Assembly (NCBI RefSeq): GCF_900090045.1
Contig: NW_021638327.1
Coordinates: 30,660 to 94,659, forward strand
Direction: 5' to 3'
Source: Plasmodium malariae
Lineage: Eukaryota; Apicomplexa; Aconoidasida; Haemosporida; Plasmodiidae
Length of the DNA stretch: 64,000 nucleotides
Shown here piece after piece: positions 12,492 to 26,600 of this stretch (positions are counted from its first letter, which is position 1; each line of letters begins with the position of its first letter). The notes under the pieces were generated by a model. The model made no database searches. It was given only the letters and a program-made list of their open reading frames with translations, and was not told the DNA's origin. The position numbers and the translations under genes are program-made.

Positions 12492-13303
12492 ATGATAAAA
12501 TATTTCAATTCCATCATTTTTATTAAAATCTTTATTTTTACTCTTTTATTTTGGATGATTCGTTATAATAATGATTTGGTATTATAATAATATTTCGCAT
12601 AATACTTTATTTTTTGTTACTGAACATTTTATTTTTAAAAATAACATTTTCTTAGCATGGAAATATATGTTCTTATAAATAATATGTTTACTTTTTTTTT
12701 CTTTAGAATAGCTGCAATGGATTATTGGATGAGAACTATAAGTTAGATAGAGATTTATACTTAACAACTAATCGACAGTTAGCACATCATTCAGTGAATA
12801 GAAATTTTAATGGACGATATAATAATGTGCTAGATGAAGAACATATATCTAAAAATAGAAAAGACATATTATTACAAAACAAAGAATCAAAAGGAAGTGA
12901 ATTAAAAAGAGAAGAATGGCATAAAGTGCATAAAAGTAGTAATTCTTCGTTATCTAGTAGAGCAGATGTATTTTGTGAAAAAACAATATTCAGCATATTA
13001 CATTCCATTGACAAAATAAAGAATAACGATGAAATGAACAATTGGGAAAAGAGTAAAGCCATAAATAGAAAGAAGATAAAAATATTATTAATTCCTGCCA
13101 TTTTATTTTTATTGGTATCATTAGCATATTCAAAATTAGGGCTTAAGTTTAAGGAAACAACTGGTATAGGAAATACGTATTATTATCTTTTGACTATAAT
13201 TTTTTTAGGTTTTGCATTAGCGATATACTTATCTGTTGTATTAGGCTTTATTTATACCTGTAGAAAAATTAAAAAATATAGAACTATAAATAAATATAAG
13301 TAA
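12492..13303 (+). CDS. Plasmodium exported protein, unknown function (two exons, two membrane segments)
   Basis: Intact spliced gene of about 227 residues. Exon 1 is 12492-12578 (87 nt), starts MIKYFNSIIFIKIFIF and ends RYNNDL before a GTATTATAAT donor. An in-frame ATG at 12480 would add four residues; I prefer 12492 because 87 nt is the exon 1 length of every fam gene here. Exon 2 begins at 12707 after TTTCTTTAG, in phase 0 (NSCNGLLDENYKL). TTNRQLAHHS has its Arg at residue 52, but position five is His, so the PEXEL is non-canonical. A charged spacer follows, then a first membrane segment (ILLIPAILFLLVSLAY), a short loop, a second (LLTIIFLGFALAIYLSVVLG) and a basic tail (CRKIKKYRTINKYK). N-terminal plan and orientation match fam-l/fam-m. 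The middle lacks type A, B or C signatures, so this is a separate or diverged subfamily. Confidence 0.88.
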
Positions 13304-16049
13304 CAAATTTGTAATAATGGTAGGGTTCATTTATAAAAAAAACTTTTAACTTCTAAAAAATAGTTATGTAGTATTCTTAAGAATATTATGCTCACAAGAA
13401 GAGTACCTGAAGTTACATTATTCTTATAATACCACCTGAACTTGCATATTTGTTTATATATAAAATATAATAATATATATTCATAACCTTTATTGAATTT
13501 GATTGATTTATTTTATAAATTTGTATATTAATATATTCTTTGTGTTTAATTTAATACATCGACCATACAATATATATTATTTTAATTATATTTTTGTTTG
13601 TAAAATATATGTATGTTTCATAAAATTCATAAAAAAACTGCTTTTATTATAATTTTGTTAAATTGGTAGGAAATTCATGTTATTACATTAGAATGTGCAC
13701 TTATTTTGTTTCCATTTCCTTTATTCTTTTTAGTAAAATAGGATTATTTCGTCATTCCATTAAAAAGAGAAAGTATGATATTTTTATAAATTAAATGTAG
13801 ATGTCTTTTCTTAAAAAAATATAATAAATAAATAGTATTTATTTAATTTTGTAATAAAATTGTAATTTATATGTACTATAAAGTTTATTATGTTAAATAT
13901 ATTAATATATGTATTTGGAGCAAAATGATTTTTAAGGATTGTTTAAATTTTTTAAGGTTTTAAATTATTAGTTATAAATGTGTAACAGTATCATATTTGT
14001 TCAAAAAATATGTTAGTTATTTTTGGTAAATAATTTGAGGGAACATTAATAAACGTAACTAAATAAAAAATTAATATTCTAAATAATTTGATTCCATAAA
14101 ATGTTATTTTAATTCAATGTATAAAAATTACTTAAATATATATTATAACGAAGAATTATAAATATATATTCCACTTCCATTTTTATTTTTTCTTAACAGC
14201 TACATATGAGCATACATGTGAAAAAGGATTAAACGTTTATTAACCCTTCCTTTAGTAATGTACCTTATTTTGTTTCGTAATAATCATCATTTTTCTGTTT
14301 ATGCTACTATGTAGTTTTGTATATAAGTGTGAAAAATGTATTGTTATTAATGATTACATATATTTTAAAATGTGCAAAATTGAAGTTAAGTACTACTTAC
14401 ATTTTGATACTAATGATTCTACTTTTTTTAATGAAATAAAAAGTAATAAATGTAAATGAACATAACTTTGATTTATACAAAAACGTGGCAATTAGTTATT
14501 ATTAAATTGATACTTTATAATAGAATTGAATAAATGAAAAATGTATATTTATATAAAAGGTTTAATTAAAAAAGAGTTAAATATAACATTTTGCATGCAG
14601 TGTATATATGAGCGCTTGAGGTGATTAGACGTAATATAACAATGTATCTCTACTTTAAATTCAAATAGACTTAAAAGTTATATTTAGTATATTTTTGAGT
14701 TATTAGAGTTTTGTAGATTTATAATCTCATGTCCCGTGAATTATATTTTATATATTGTTAAATTATTTATGTATGAATTTATGTGATACAATAAAGTGGA
14801 ATTAACAAATGAATAATTGTGAATTGGAACATTTATATACATAATAATAAAACATTAGATAAATAAGATTATTATATTTCCCCTTTAGTTAATATTAGAC
14901 GCCAGAGTATCTATTAAAATATTTAATTTTATGTATATAATGTATATATATTAATATGGTAAAATATAATATAAATTATTGTTTGTATCAGATATAAGTA
15001 TATTTAGCATAACGCATTTTTTCCAGGAATAATATTTGTGTTTATAGTTTTCATATGTATTTATTTTCAGCGGTCCAAAATATATTTGATAAAAGATAAT
15101 AAATTGTAATATTTTGTTATCTGTTCTATTCCAAATATTTTATATTTTTATATATTGAAATATATAAAATAAATACATATTTGCAAATAAAATTGTATTT
15201 TTTTAATTTATTTTAAAGTATTTATTTTTAAAAAATATATTTATATATATTTTCTAGGAGTATTAAAAATTCCGCGTCCACTGTTTGTTTATCTAGTAAG
15301 TAGACTTTCATTTTTAATTGTATATTATATATTTTAGTATTTTATCTATTTATACATTAACATTAATTTTTAAAGAATTAAAATTTAAACATCATTTCAA
15401 ATTGTGTTATGATAATTTAATATAATAATATTTATTGCTTCTGAGATAATAATAGTGGACATTTAATTTTGTGAATCCATTAATATATTTTATATATCCT
15501 AGTAATAAATTGAGAAAAAATATATTATTTATGATAATAGTTATTGTGCATGCATCAGAATATAATACCATAAAAAGTGATATAATTTTTTAATTATATT
15601 AAGAAATCAATAAAAATAGTTAATATACATAATGCACTTATTTTTTTATTGAATGTGGTGCATTATAAGAATGCATAACCATTGCATATTAATTTAGAGC
15701 GCTTTTCTTTTTAGCATAATATCATATTTTTAAGAAAACGCAGTACTCGAAAAAAAAAATTAAAATATATTTAATTAAAATAAATAATGAATTAATTATA
15801 AAAGTATATGAATTAGTGCAATAATAGGAAACTATCGTAATCCCACATAATATATCGATATAATTACATTAAAGTACGTTTGAGAAATGGACTACTGGAT
15901 TGAAGTTTCTGTTTGAACTTGTAACATGGGGATTATTGTTTAGTAAAATATTTTATGAGGATGAAAATTACATGAACATAAAATGTTAAAAAATGTAAAT
16001 ACGTCAAATTAAAAAAAGGACAGGGCATAAACTATTGTAGTAGTACATA
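13304..16049. other. Intergenic AT-rich region
   Basis: No supportable gene. It contains the 3'-flank element at 13793 and otherwise AT-rich sequence with poly-T tracts. The end (15890-16010) has a few coding-like residues just before the STP1 relic, but I could not tie them to it. Confidence 0.55.
13793..13810 (+). other. Conserved 3'-flank element
   Basis: AAATGTAGATGTCTTTTC lies about 490 bp after the stop of the 12.5 kb gene. It is a slightly diverged copy of the AAATGTGTCTTTT element found at a similar distance behind other genes in the window. Confidence 0.4.
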
Positions 16050-17120
16050 TGGAAGCACTCGAAAATTCAAAAATGAGAAATTGGAATTTAAGTAAGGAAA
16101 ATTATTAAAATTATACCTAGAAGTTACGGCAAAAGAGGAATTTTAAACGTATCTTAATTTAAGAAATGGTGAGTTAATAACTGAAAATATTAAAAACAGT
16201 AATGACAATAAAAAAACAAAAAATTCGATTGAATAAATAAGTGGAAGGACATAAAAAATTTTATAAAAAGTAGAAAAAAAACATTGGTTATATAGTTTGA
16301 AAAATGTATGGAAGACAGAATATGATTACATAAAAAACAATGAAAAATTAAAAGAGAATATCTTAAATTCAATTGGAAGTGATCCATTCCTAGATAGGAA
16401 AAAAGCTTCGGGTATGCAATGGATATCAAATAAGGACATGATTGTAATAAGATATTTGAAATAGGACTGATATAAAATATTAACAGAGGGATATCAAAAT
16501 AAGTTGGATAAAAATGAAAATGAAGAAAATAAAGATGATTAACTATTAAAAAATGTAAAAGAATTGTAGAATAAAGTAAGTAATGAAGAAATATATAAAA
16601 AAAAATTTAGCATAATTGTTTATATTTGTACATTTGATAGCACTAAAAGAATATGGAAAATAATATTATATAGAAAATAGTGTATCGTACCTGCACAATT
16701 GCATGATTGAATCTTAGACAAAAGACAAGTTACATAAAGAATAACAGATAAAAAGAAATATTATTAATTCAATTATTTACGCTTCGGAAAATAATAAAAA
16801 CTAGGATATTTATTGTTATAAATATGAGATCTCTATTTATTAGGAAATAATAGATTCGATAGGATTATATACATATGTAAATTCTATACATATGTAGAAT
16901 ACCGTAGAGAAATCCTATAAAATATTAGAATAATACACAATAGTAATAGATAGATAGTACATAAAATATATTAGAATGCTATTAAAGAGAAATATGATTA
17001 TACCCATAAGAAATGTTTATTAAATATTGTTACATAGAAATGGAATAAAGAAAATTAATTACAAAATGAGTATTATAAAAGAAAAAAAAAGTATAAAATA
17101 TGAATATAGAAATACATTTA
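16050..17120 (+). pseudogene. STP1-like (SURFIN-related) pseudogene, C-terminal exon relic
   Basis: Decayed copy of the Trp/Lys/Glu-rich cytoplasmic exon of STP1 (subtelomeric transmembrane protein 1, related to SURFIN). Readable blocks in order, with stops and frame changes between them: YLEVTAKEEF, NGELITENIKNSNDNKK, WLYSLKNVWKTEYDYIKNN, NILNSIGSDPFLDRKKA, MQWISNKDMIVIRYLK, YKILTEGYQNKLDKNE, NVKEL-NKVSNEEIYKK, SYLHNCMIE, NIINSIIYASENN, EIIDSIGLYTYVNSIH and NEYYKRKKKYKI. From memory of the family, PFLERKK, a WISKQ-like block, a YLEEDW-like block and TYVNSI recur in this order in STP1 C-termini. No membrane segment or upstream ectodomain is visible, so this is a truncated, mutated remnant. 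Longest open piece about 80 codons. STP1 assignment likely, not proven. Confidence 0.65.
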
Positions 17121-20100
17121 TTTAATATATATTATAATTATAAATAATTTTCTCTTTCAATAAGAACATGTATAAGAAAGTTTTATTAATACTTGTTTCA
17201 AAAGAATATACAAACATGTTTATATATATATAAAATGACAAGTTAATATATATATATCAAACATTAAAATATTACTATATGTAATATTAAGTAATATATT
17301 TTGTTTTACTACTTAATATGTAATTTCTTTCAATGAAATCATACAATATAAATAATGTATTACTAGTATTTTTAAAATGTATTTTTATTTTATTTTTTTT
17401 CTTATACATATTTTAGATTATTCGATAACATATTATTGGGTAGCGGACACCCACAATTATAAAGTTAAAATGTATATTAGTATTGTATATAAACATTATT
17501 TTAATATATATATGTTATTTATTAATATTGTATTGGTTTTTTTTTATATATTTTATTTGTTTAAACATTATTTATTCAATTTAATATTTAAATATATTAA
17601 ATTCTAAATATTTATATAAAAAAAAATCATAAAACAAAATTTCAAATGTATCATCCATGAGTACGTTCTTTATTCATAGAAGATGATATATATTCTTTTT
17701 TATTTCTAAATATATATTAACTGAATTGTGCGATAAAATTATTTTTGGGTAATTAGTATATATGATCATTATTTTAAATTATTTCTAAAAGCATTTTTAT
17801 GATATTATATGTCTTTAATTTGGATAATAATATATTCCTAAATCTATATATACAACTTTTTTATAGTTAGTACAACAGTCTATGTGAGAATTATAGAATA
17901 TTAACTTATGATATATTGATATTTCTCTGTAGTATATTATTATAGGTGTTAAAATATTTAAGTAATAAGATGTAAATCATATTTATACTGAAATTATTTA
18001 TCTCATTTTTATTATTTTAATAAAATATTTTTGAAACAAAAAAATGCACTAATAAATTTCTCTCCTTTATTTTTATATTATATTATTATTTGTATTATGT
18101 TATATAGATACTCGAGAAAAAAGGATAAATATATTAAAATTATTTTTTATAAATAAATATTTTAATTGTATAAAATAATAAAAAATTTCAATGTAATTTT
18201 TCTCAAATTTTTTGTTATTTAACTTTATGACAGAGCCATATGACATCTTATTTTTGACAGGATAAAAATAACAGTATTATTAATAGTGTTTTTTAAAATA
18301 ATATTGTATATATAAAATACATATATAAAAGGATTTTTTTAAGTTTTGTATCATACGCATTAGCGATTTATTTTAAAAAACGAAGGCTAAAAATTCATTA
18401 ATCTCAAATAAAGTTAAATTTTATTGTTTTGCATTAAAGGATCTGACAGGAAAAAGATAATAAATATTATGTACAGTCATAAATATACATGTATTTTATA
18501 TATTTAACAATTTTTCATAAAAATGTCACATTAAAATGTTTTTTAAATACTAAAAAATTTTATTGTTTTTAAAAAGGAAATTTTTTTAATAATACATAGC
18601 ACACTTATATTCATAAAGAAATTCGCAGAAATTCATAATATTTAAAATAAATATATGGTAAGGGTATTTATTATAGAGTTTTACATATAAAAGTTATTTT
18701 CATTAAATTTTTATACATTCATCATCACATTTATTCATAGAATATTTTATACAATAAGTATATGCCTATATTTTTATGATATTTATTATATAATTAATAT
18801 ATATATATATATATATATAATAAAAATGAAATGATGAAATATTTTATATATGGAGTGATATATATTTAAGCATCCAAATATAAAAATATTATTATTACAA
18901 AGCATATATATATATATGAAAAAATTTATTAAATATTACTATATTTAATATATTATTAACTTAATAAATATATAAGTAAAGAATTTACTCTCTAACTATC
19001 AATTTTTTATGTAGAAAAATTACATAATAAACAAGAAATATATTCATAACTCTTCAAGAATATAAGTATATAATAGCATATGAATAAAAATTGCAAAAAA
19101 TATAAAACTGTTTTAAAGCTATATTTAAAAATAATGTATATAATTTTAGTATTAATTACTTTATTACATATAATGGGACATATATTTATTAATTCTTATA
19201 TTTCGATTAATCGTTTAAACGTATCTATGTGAAGCCATTTTCTGAACTTAATATATGTATGATATTATAAGGTAAAGTGGCTAGCAATTCGTCTTAAGTA
19301 TTTTAAAGTGTCAATTAATTAATTATTTATAAATATTGATTAATTTAGCATGTAATAATTCTTTAATATTCATTGATTTTTTTTTTTTATTAATTATATT
19401 TTATTTTTTAATAGAATGATTATTAGAAAAGAATATTTGTCTGTTCAAGTATTCAGTTTTAATATTAATTTATAAACTGTTGTATTATTAAATATTTTTA
19501 ATTAATATTAAAAGCCATGAACGAAGTCAGAGTGCAAGAAAATTATGTCATATATATTATTAAAAAATTAAAAATTTAATTTATCTTATATAACAATAAA
19601 AGTAACCTCGTTTAAATATCGTATAATTCATATATATCAGACTTTTAATCGTTTTTTCATAAAATATATAAAAAGCTGACATTGTTCATACTTCCGATTA
19701 ATTAAATTCCATTAAATCATTGTTACGGTATATCTATATTTTTGTTGTAATTATTCTGCTTATAGCAAATTATTTTAAAAATAATTTTTATAAGACATTA
19801 GTTTACTTAAAATGATTTTTTATTATTTTAATCGTAACAAAGAAATTTAAAATAATATTTTTTAAAAGACGAATTTATGTATTTTATATTATATAATTTT
19901 ATTAAATTTTATCCAATTACCTAGCTGAATTAACCAAACCATTTAAATAATATGAAAATAAAATATAAGTAAATTTTTTCAAGTAAATTATCTTTACAGC
20001 AAGTCTAATTGTAGTAATTATGTAACATTCATTGTTCTTTTAGAAACTATTCCATTTATATCATTTTAATATATTTACATAAAAAATTTACTAATTACAT

Positions 20101-20293
20101 TTAAATTTTTTTTTCTCTTTATACATTTAATTATATGTTATTATTATATAATATATACAATTTATAAAATATATATATGACAGAAACAATAAAAAAAAAT
20201 TATAATCTATCACCTATTGAATATAAGTGTTATAATTATATAAATAATAATTTTAATATCGAATAAGTTTTAGCGGCGGTAAATAATTTTGAC
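17121..20293. other. Intergenic AT-rich region
   Basis: No supportable gene. A T-rich accidental ORF (17377-17607) is mostly Tyr/Ile/Phe. A short hydrophobic run followed by basic residues (SYALAIYFKKRRL) near 18340-18390 could be the tail of a lost exported-protein gene but stands alone. TA dinucleotide runs occur near 18800-18820. Confidence 0.55.
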
Positions 20294-21083
20294 ATGATGA
20301 TACAAGCTAACAAATTCTTTTTCTTCATTAAAATCTGCGCATTTTCCTTTTTAATATGGACATATCAGAATTTATATAAGGTAGGATAACTGCTATATTT
20401 AACAATTTCTATAATACATTTTTTTGTAATCATACATTTTAATTTTAAAAATTAATATTTTATTCATGCAAAAATATTTATATTTTTATTTAATATCAAA
20501 TATTTGCTCATATTTTTAGAAAAATACATATGGAATATCATATATTAAGAAAATTGATCTAAGTAATTCATTATATGTAAGAGTAGACAGATTATTAAAT
20601 GAAGAAAGAGGTTTACATTCCCCCAATGGAAGCATACCTTTAGAAAAAATGTCTCAAAAAAACTTTAAAGTGTCATCTGATACATCAAATAATAATGATA
20701 ACTATGAAGGACGGCATAGAAAATTAGAAGGAAAATCTTCAAAAAAGGAAAAAAACGTATCACCATCCATTATTAAACCTAAAAAAGAATTAGATGATAC
20801 ATATAATGTTAAAATGGTAAAAGCACTTGATAATGAATACAAAGAAGTAAATAACCTTAAATGTGAATTTGCACAAAAATTTCTAAGGCGTATTCTTGTT
20901 ATTACTCCAGTTATATTGTCCAGTATTGCTGCATTGGTGGTATTAATGTTAACAAAGGATAATATTCTAACAGGCCTTTCTGCCACATTATCCCTTTCAA
21001 TATTTGTTTCAATATTTATTTTAACAGTATTAGTTACTTACTGTAAATTATTGAAAAATATGTACAAGGGTAATAATAAGTAA
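20294..21083 (+). CDS. Plasmodium exported protein, unknown function, canonical PEXEL, two membrane segments
   Basis: Intact spliced gene of about 216 residues. Exon 1 is 20294-20380 (87 nt): MMIQANKFFFFIKICAF, ending YQNLYK before a GTAGGATAAC donor. Exon 2 starts at 20520 after TATTTTTAG in phase 0 (KNTYGISYIKKIDLSNSL). VRVDRLLNEERG holds RLLNE at residues ~53-57, the only canonical RxLxE PEXEL in an intact gene of this window. A polar Ser/Lys/Asn-rich spacer follows. Then come two hydrophobic segments (ILVITPVILSSIAALVVLML at ~154-173 and a second at ~185-204) and a short basic tail (KLLKNMYKGNNK). It lacks type A/B/C residues, so it is another exported family, whose name I do not recognise. 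The product is expected to be exported to the host cell and membrane-anchored. Short possible relatives of its second exon lie at 33335 and 57190. Confidence 0.88.
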
Positions 21084-22926
21084 AATTACGTAAGAGCATT
21101 TCTAAATACATATAAAGAATAAAAAATAGGGTAATTCTTGGATATATATATATTGAATGCTTGTATATTAGAATACAGTAATTTTATCTTTTTGATAATA
21201 TATATATATATAAAAACTCTTAATAGGTAATATGAGAATTCTAGTTTTTTTAACTTTAATCTAAATGAAATCTTTTAAAATTATTTATATTTTTCTTAAT
21301 ATAGATAGTTTGTTAATTTTTTTGGTGTTCGTCTTTATAATTTATTCTGTATAAGTGCTGTAAAAATATCTACATTTTTAATTTATTTATTTTTTTATTT
21401 GTATGTGTATATAAATTACCAATAAACTATGTTTAAGTTATTATATTATATTTATATTATTATTACTTGTTTTACTGGGTTAGTAATTTAATATGTTATT
21501 TTTTATTAGTTCATCTGTATCTCAATATGTATGTACATTATTTAGGTTATAACTTTTAACGTTTCATAATTTTTCTATATATGTCTATATATTTAGTGAA
21601 GATTTATTGTTGTTTGTCATATATTAATTAGAACGGCTATTTAGAGAAATATAACATGAAATTGCATAATATTCATAATTTCTTTAAATTCTAGTGAAAA
21701 GTTGATACTTTAAATACTTGTAAATTTTCATAAGTTAAATATATATAATATTATTATATTTATCTTGATGATTTTTATGTTTAATTTATTATAAAAATTT
21801 ATTACTATAATAAAGCGAAGAAGAAAATGTTTATTTCTTTGTGTTTTTTAAGGAATTTAATATATTTTATTAATTCACCTATTTTTTAAAATATTACAAT
21901 TTTAAAATTATATAATTAAAACAAAACAAATTGTGTACTAGTGTTTTTGCAATATTTCTTCTAACAAAACATTTATGTTATGTTAAGCTATAAATTAATA
22001 AATTCCATATACAAATAAAAATGTAAAATAATTTGAATGGTACACTAAGTGGGTAATATCATTTACAGTTTAAATATATGTATACTAGAGGGATAGAAAA
22101 ATTTGGATGAATAAAATTTTAAAATAATACATGATATTAGGAGAAAAAAATAATAGAATAATTCATTTCTTATTTTATATAATATTTTTATTATTATAAG
22201 TACATTTATATAATATATTTATAATTGCTTTGTTCCTTATCATTTATGTTGTAATAAATGTTAAATTAAAGCACTCTCATTAACTATTAGTATATGTGTT
22301 TGGTTATCTAGAAATTATTACTAAAAAGAAAAATATATATGCTTTATTATTATTATTATATGGCATCTAAGAAATATACTTCAAGTAAATATATTAGAAA
22401 AAATAACATTTCACTGTAGGTGATATTCTAGTTAAATATTTATATAAAAAATTATTTATTCTTTAACTTATAAATTATAAGTTGTTATAACAAAAACTAT
22501 AAAAATATTAGATTTCCTAAAATTTTCATAACAAAAACTGTTTTGACTTGTTCCAATTATTAAATGAAGTATTATTAAAAATGTTATATCTATTTATTTT
22601 ATTGTTAATATTTAATAAAAATTATATATTAATAAAAACTTTATATATTAATTTTTTGAACATTATAATAAAATATGTAAATATATATATGTTTTTAACA
22701 TATAATTTAAATAAATATATAGGGGAATACTAAAATATCTTATTGCTGATATATTATCATTTAGTGGAATTTTTTAAAGATTGTTGTAAAATGCATTTAT
22801 GTAACTAATTTACCTAATAATTTATACGAACTAATTTGAAAGTTATAATGAATATGTAATTTCTTTAAATTTTTAATATATTTTTATTGTCTTATTTTCA
22901 TATTATTTTATTTTTTTACTTTTCAG
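21084..22926. other. Intergenic AT-rich region
   Basis: No supportable gene. The ORF at 22548-22733 is low-complexity Leu/Ile/Asn/Tyr and shows no exported-protein features. Confidence 0.6.
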
Positions 22927-23699
22927 AATTTAGGAGCAACTAAGAAAAAAAAAATTATTTGTATATTTGAACAAGATTATAAACTTGATGGTACTACATG
23001 ATAATTTGATTTATTAAACCATTTAAAAGAAACACATATTAATATATATAATATTGAATATAATCTTAATAATAATTGTAAACAGAGAAATATGATGCCT
23101 ACATTAATTAGTTATAGTTTTAGTGATCATGAGTACCTTATTGTATTGAATGCATGATTAAACGAAAAAATAAAAGGTTATATATATGCAGGATCTAAAT
23201 GTGAATATAAAATAAAATTATATGAGCTACACATTCAGAAATTGTAGAAAAATTAGAAACGAATATAGATAGTGAGGAATAGTGTACAAGAAGTGAATCT
23301 ACTTATAACTGTTATATTTCACATGAATTAAAAACTGCTTTTTCTGTTGGTTTTACTATACGGGGAATTTTTGTTATTACTTTTTTATTTTTTGTATAAG
23401 TTTATATAAGAATTATCGTTAATAAATATGAAACTTAAGAATAAAATTTCACTTTATTTTCATTAAAATATTATTGTTGTTATATATATATAAACATATT
23501 TCATTTCTTTTCGTTTTATATTATAGTTCAGTCCCATGGGACACTGAATTCATAGTCACCTAAATAAGGAAAAAAAAGAATAATAAAGGACATAATTCCC
23601 GAAGAATCACGTGAATTATTAAAAATATTTGCTGAAAATGGGATTTCACATTCAGAAGACGAAGGAATTAGGATAGGTTATCATTCTTCAGCAATTTAG
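22927..23699 (+). pseudogene. pir: pir (mir) pseudogene, exons 2 and 3
   Basis: Degenerate pir gene, inverted relative to the intact pir at 43 kb. After TTACTTTTCAG exon 2 reads NLGATKKKKIICIFEQDYKL, then two stops (TGA, TAA), FDLLNHLKETHINIYNIEY, SYSFSDHEYLIVLNA, a TGA where relatives have Trp, LNEKIKGYIYAGSKCEYKI, and more stops. It then shows a membrane stretch (AFSVGFTIRGIFVITFLFF, stop at 23398). After an AT-rich intron ending TATTATAG, exon 3 starts at 23527 with FSPMGH, a stop, IHSHLNKEKKE. This matches the FTPxGSWL start of the pir cytoplasmic exon. A frameshift then gives RIIKDIIPEESRELL and ends with RIGYHSSAI and TAG (23697-23699). Exon 2 is shorter than normal and exon 1 was not found. 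The exon 3 signature makes the family call good. Confidence 0.72.
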
Positions 23700-26600
23700 T
23701 AATTTACTTGTAATGCTGAATTGGTAATTTACTTTTAAACTGATATGAGAAAGGAAAAGATTAATTCTTGGAATATTTCATTAAGCTGTAAAAGGAAAAA
23801 TAAATAATATAATGAAAATATAAATAACACATAAATATTGAAAAAAGAATATTTACACTTATTAATATAAGACATTAATATTAATGATACATTGAACATA
23901 ATATATTAGTAAATTTTATATTATATTATATTATAGATTAAAAAAAAATATATGGTGAATATATCGTATTTTATTTTATAAATTGCATATTTCTCTAAGA
24001 AAGTATTATAAGATATAATTCTATTAATTATGTTATTCTCTATAATATATAACTAATAATTTATATGCTAATTCTACTGACTTTAATTATAAGAAGCACT
24101 ATAATTTAAACTGTCAGATGCTTTATTTGTTATTATAATTTTTTGATTCTAGCATTATTTCATTAAATATCATAAGAAAAAATCATTTGTTGTAATAATT
24201 AATATGAATTGAAAATTCTATAATAATGTTTCTAAAATAATTTTAAATAAATAGCAAAAAATATATAATTGAAAGTCTTTACATTTCAGGATTTATAATA
24301 ATATAGTTACAAATTTAAGTACAACATATATATATAATATACAGCATATATATTATATTACAAATATATGTACATAACATGTAATTTATTCTTTATAAAT
24401 ACAATAATTATTATAATAAATTATGTTGTATTTTTCAATTCTCTTTATATTTTTCATATATTTTTTTCCTATATAGTATTCATAAAAATAAGTAATAATA
24501 TTTATATAAAGAAAGTATAAAAATGATAATGAATAATTCTAATGCTTTCTTATAAATATTTTAAATGAACGAAATTTATTATCATTGTTGAAGTTATAAA
24601 TTATATATACAACATAATGTTGTTGTCATTCCTTAATTATCTTAATATTTTTTAAATGTATAATTATATATATTTTTATTTAGTCTTAATGGGAGCTAAT
24701 ATTTTTACTAAAATATTCGTACAGAATATTTTTTCATTACGTTTTTACTTCTACTCATGCATCATATTTATATATATATACTTTTTTTTTTTTACGGAAA
24801 TATTTCAGTGAATGATATATATTAAACAAGATAATGAAAATAGAAAGGAAATATATATACAAAGAAAATTTATTATGTTATTCATTTGTTATAATATACA
24901 TTTATTAATTATTTTTGAGGCATTAGTTTTAATTTTGTGCATTTCTTCTATATAATGAAACTATACATATATAGGAAATAAATTATGATGTTAATGTTAA
25001 CATTTCATTATTAATAAATCAGTTGTTACTTATATTACTTTAATTTTTATTTGTAGTATGTACTCATAGGAAAATACAAAACATATAATAATTATAATTA
25101 TATAAATTTTACTGTAATAACAAAGAAATTTTATCCAAAATTATAGATGAATATTATGTATTTATATACTTTATATTATTAAGTTTATTAAGTAAAAATA
25201 AATATATCCAAAAATTAGTTCTTTTTTTTAATATATAATATTTCAGATGAGATAAATTGTTAAATATGAGCAATAAACAAAAAAAAAGAAAAGAAATTAA
25301 ATAAGAAAATAAAACATCTCATAATTGTTAAATATTTTGTGTATATTTAATGAAATAAAAAACTATATACAGATAGAAAAATAGGTAAACTTAAACAACT
25401 AGGAATTCATATAATAGTCCGAGAAGTTTGGACACGTTTATAATATGAAAAATAAATCTTGTTAAATATCGGTAAATAAAAATTACGTTAGAAAAGATTA
25501 AGTATAAAAATGGACAATAATGAAATTGATATAAAAAAGGAATACTGAAATTATAAATATGTCATATAATTTATAGATAATTAGAACACATGTAAGAATG
25601 AATAAAGAACTAATAGCAATTACTTATCTGCCTTATTTCCTAATACACATTATTATTTTTTTTGGATTTAAAAATATTAAATCAAATGTTTTTTTTTTAT
25701 ATTAAAAAAAGTGAAAAAAAATATATAAATTATATTCATAATCGTAATTACCATAAAGTTATAATGTTAACAGGAGATATAAATTTCTATGTTTATACAC
25801 AATTTTTTAACTTGAGAACATTTAATAAATTTTAATATATTCTATTAAAAACAAAAAATAACTTGGGTAATGAATGTTAAGTGATCTAAAAGATTATTAA
25901 TTTAAAATTAATATTTATGAGAAATTTTTATTTCAAGTAACATTAAATCTACAAGATAGCAATAATGATTAGAGGATTAATATTAATATTAATATATATA
26001 TATATAATAATACCATTAATTTATGTTGTATACATTTACTAAGACACCAATTAAGTATTTCAAGAAAAAATGAAAATAATTTATTGATAATTCTTTCATT
26101 TTGATGCGTTTGCATATTTATATAATTTATATTGTCGTGAATATATTCAATTTATATAACATGAATATAATAATTTTAGAAAAAACGAATGCTCCTAAAA
26201 AATATGAACTACATTAGGAACTTGAAAATTTAGAAAATAATTATTAAAATAAACTTGTACGATTATATAATTTTTTATCATTGAATATTCTTCATAATAC
26301 GTAGCATTAATTATTAAGTTGCGTTGTTATGCTTTTTTATATAAACACAAATTTGTAAATTTTGACAGAGTCATCCAAACGAAAGAATTATTTAAATGTC
26401 TTGAATCAAGAACCTTATAAATTATGCTTATATCTAAATATGTAAAATTATATAATGTATATGCATATGAAAATATTAAATAAAAAAATAATTATCTTAA
26501 TTTTTGTAATTTTACAGGGTACTGTACATTATGTAGAATACTGAAAATTCAAAGATACTTTACATTTACTTTTAATTAATTATTGTATTAAAAAGTAGTT

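Noticed and set aside
12787..13101. Minus-strand ORF of 104 codons
   Set aside because: Antisense shadow of the intact 12.5 kb gene; Phe/Leu/Ser-rich because the sense strand is Lys-rich.
16190..16429. Minus-strand ORF of 79 codons
   Set aside because: Antisense to the STP1-like relic and rich in Phe/Leu/Ser/His, as expected for the reverse of a Lys/Glu/Asn-rich exon.
17377..17607. Plus-strand ORF of 76 codons, hydrophobic
   Set aside because: Made of T-run codons (Phe, Tyr, Ile); no exon structure, export motif or paralogue.
25250..25620. Possible purine-rich coding relic
   Set aside because: Stops in every frame and no block long enough to compare with any family.
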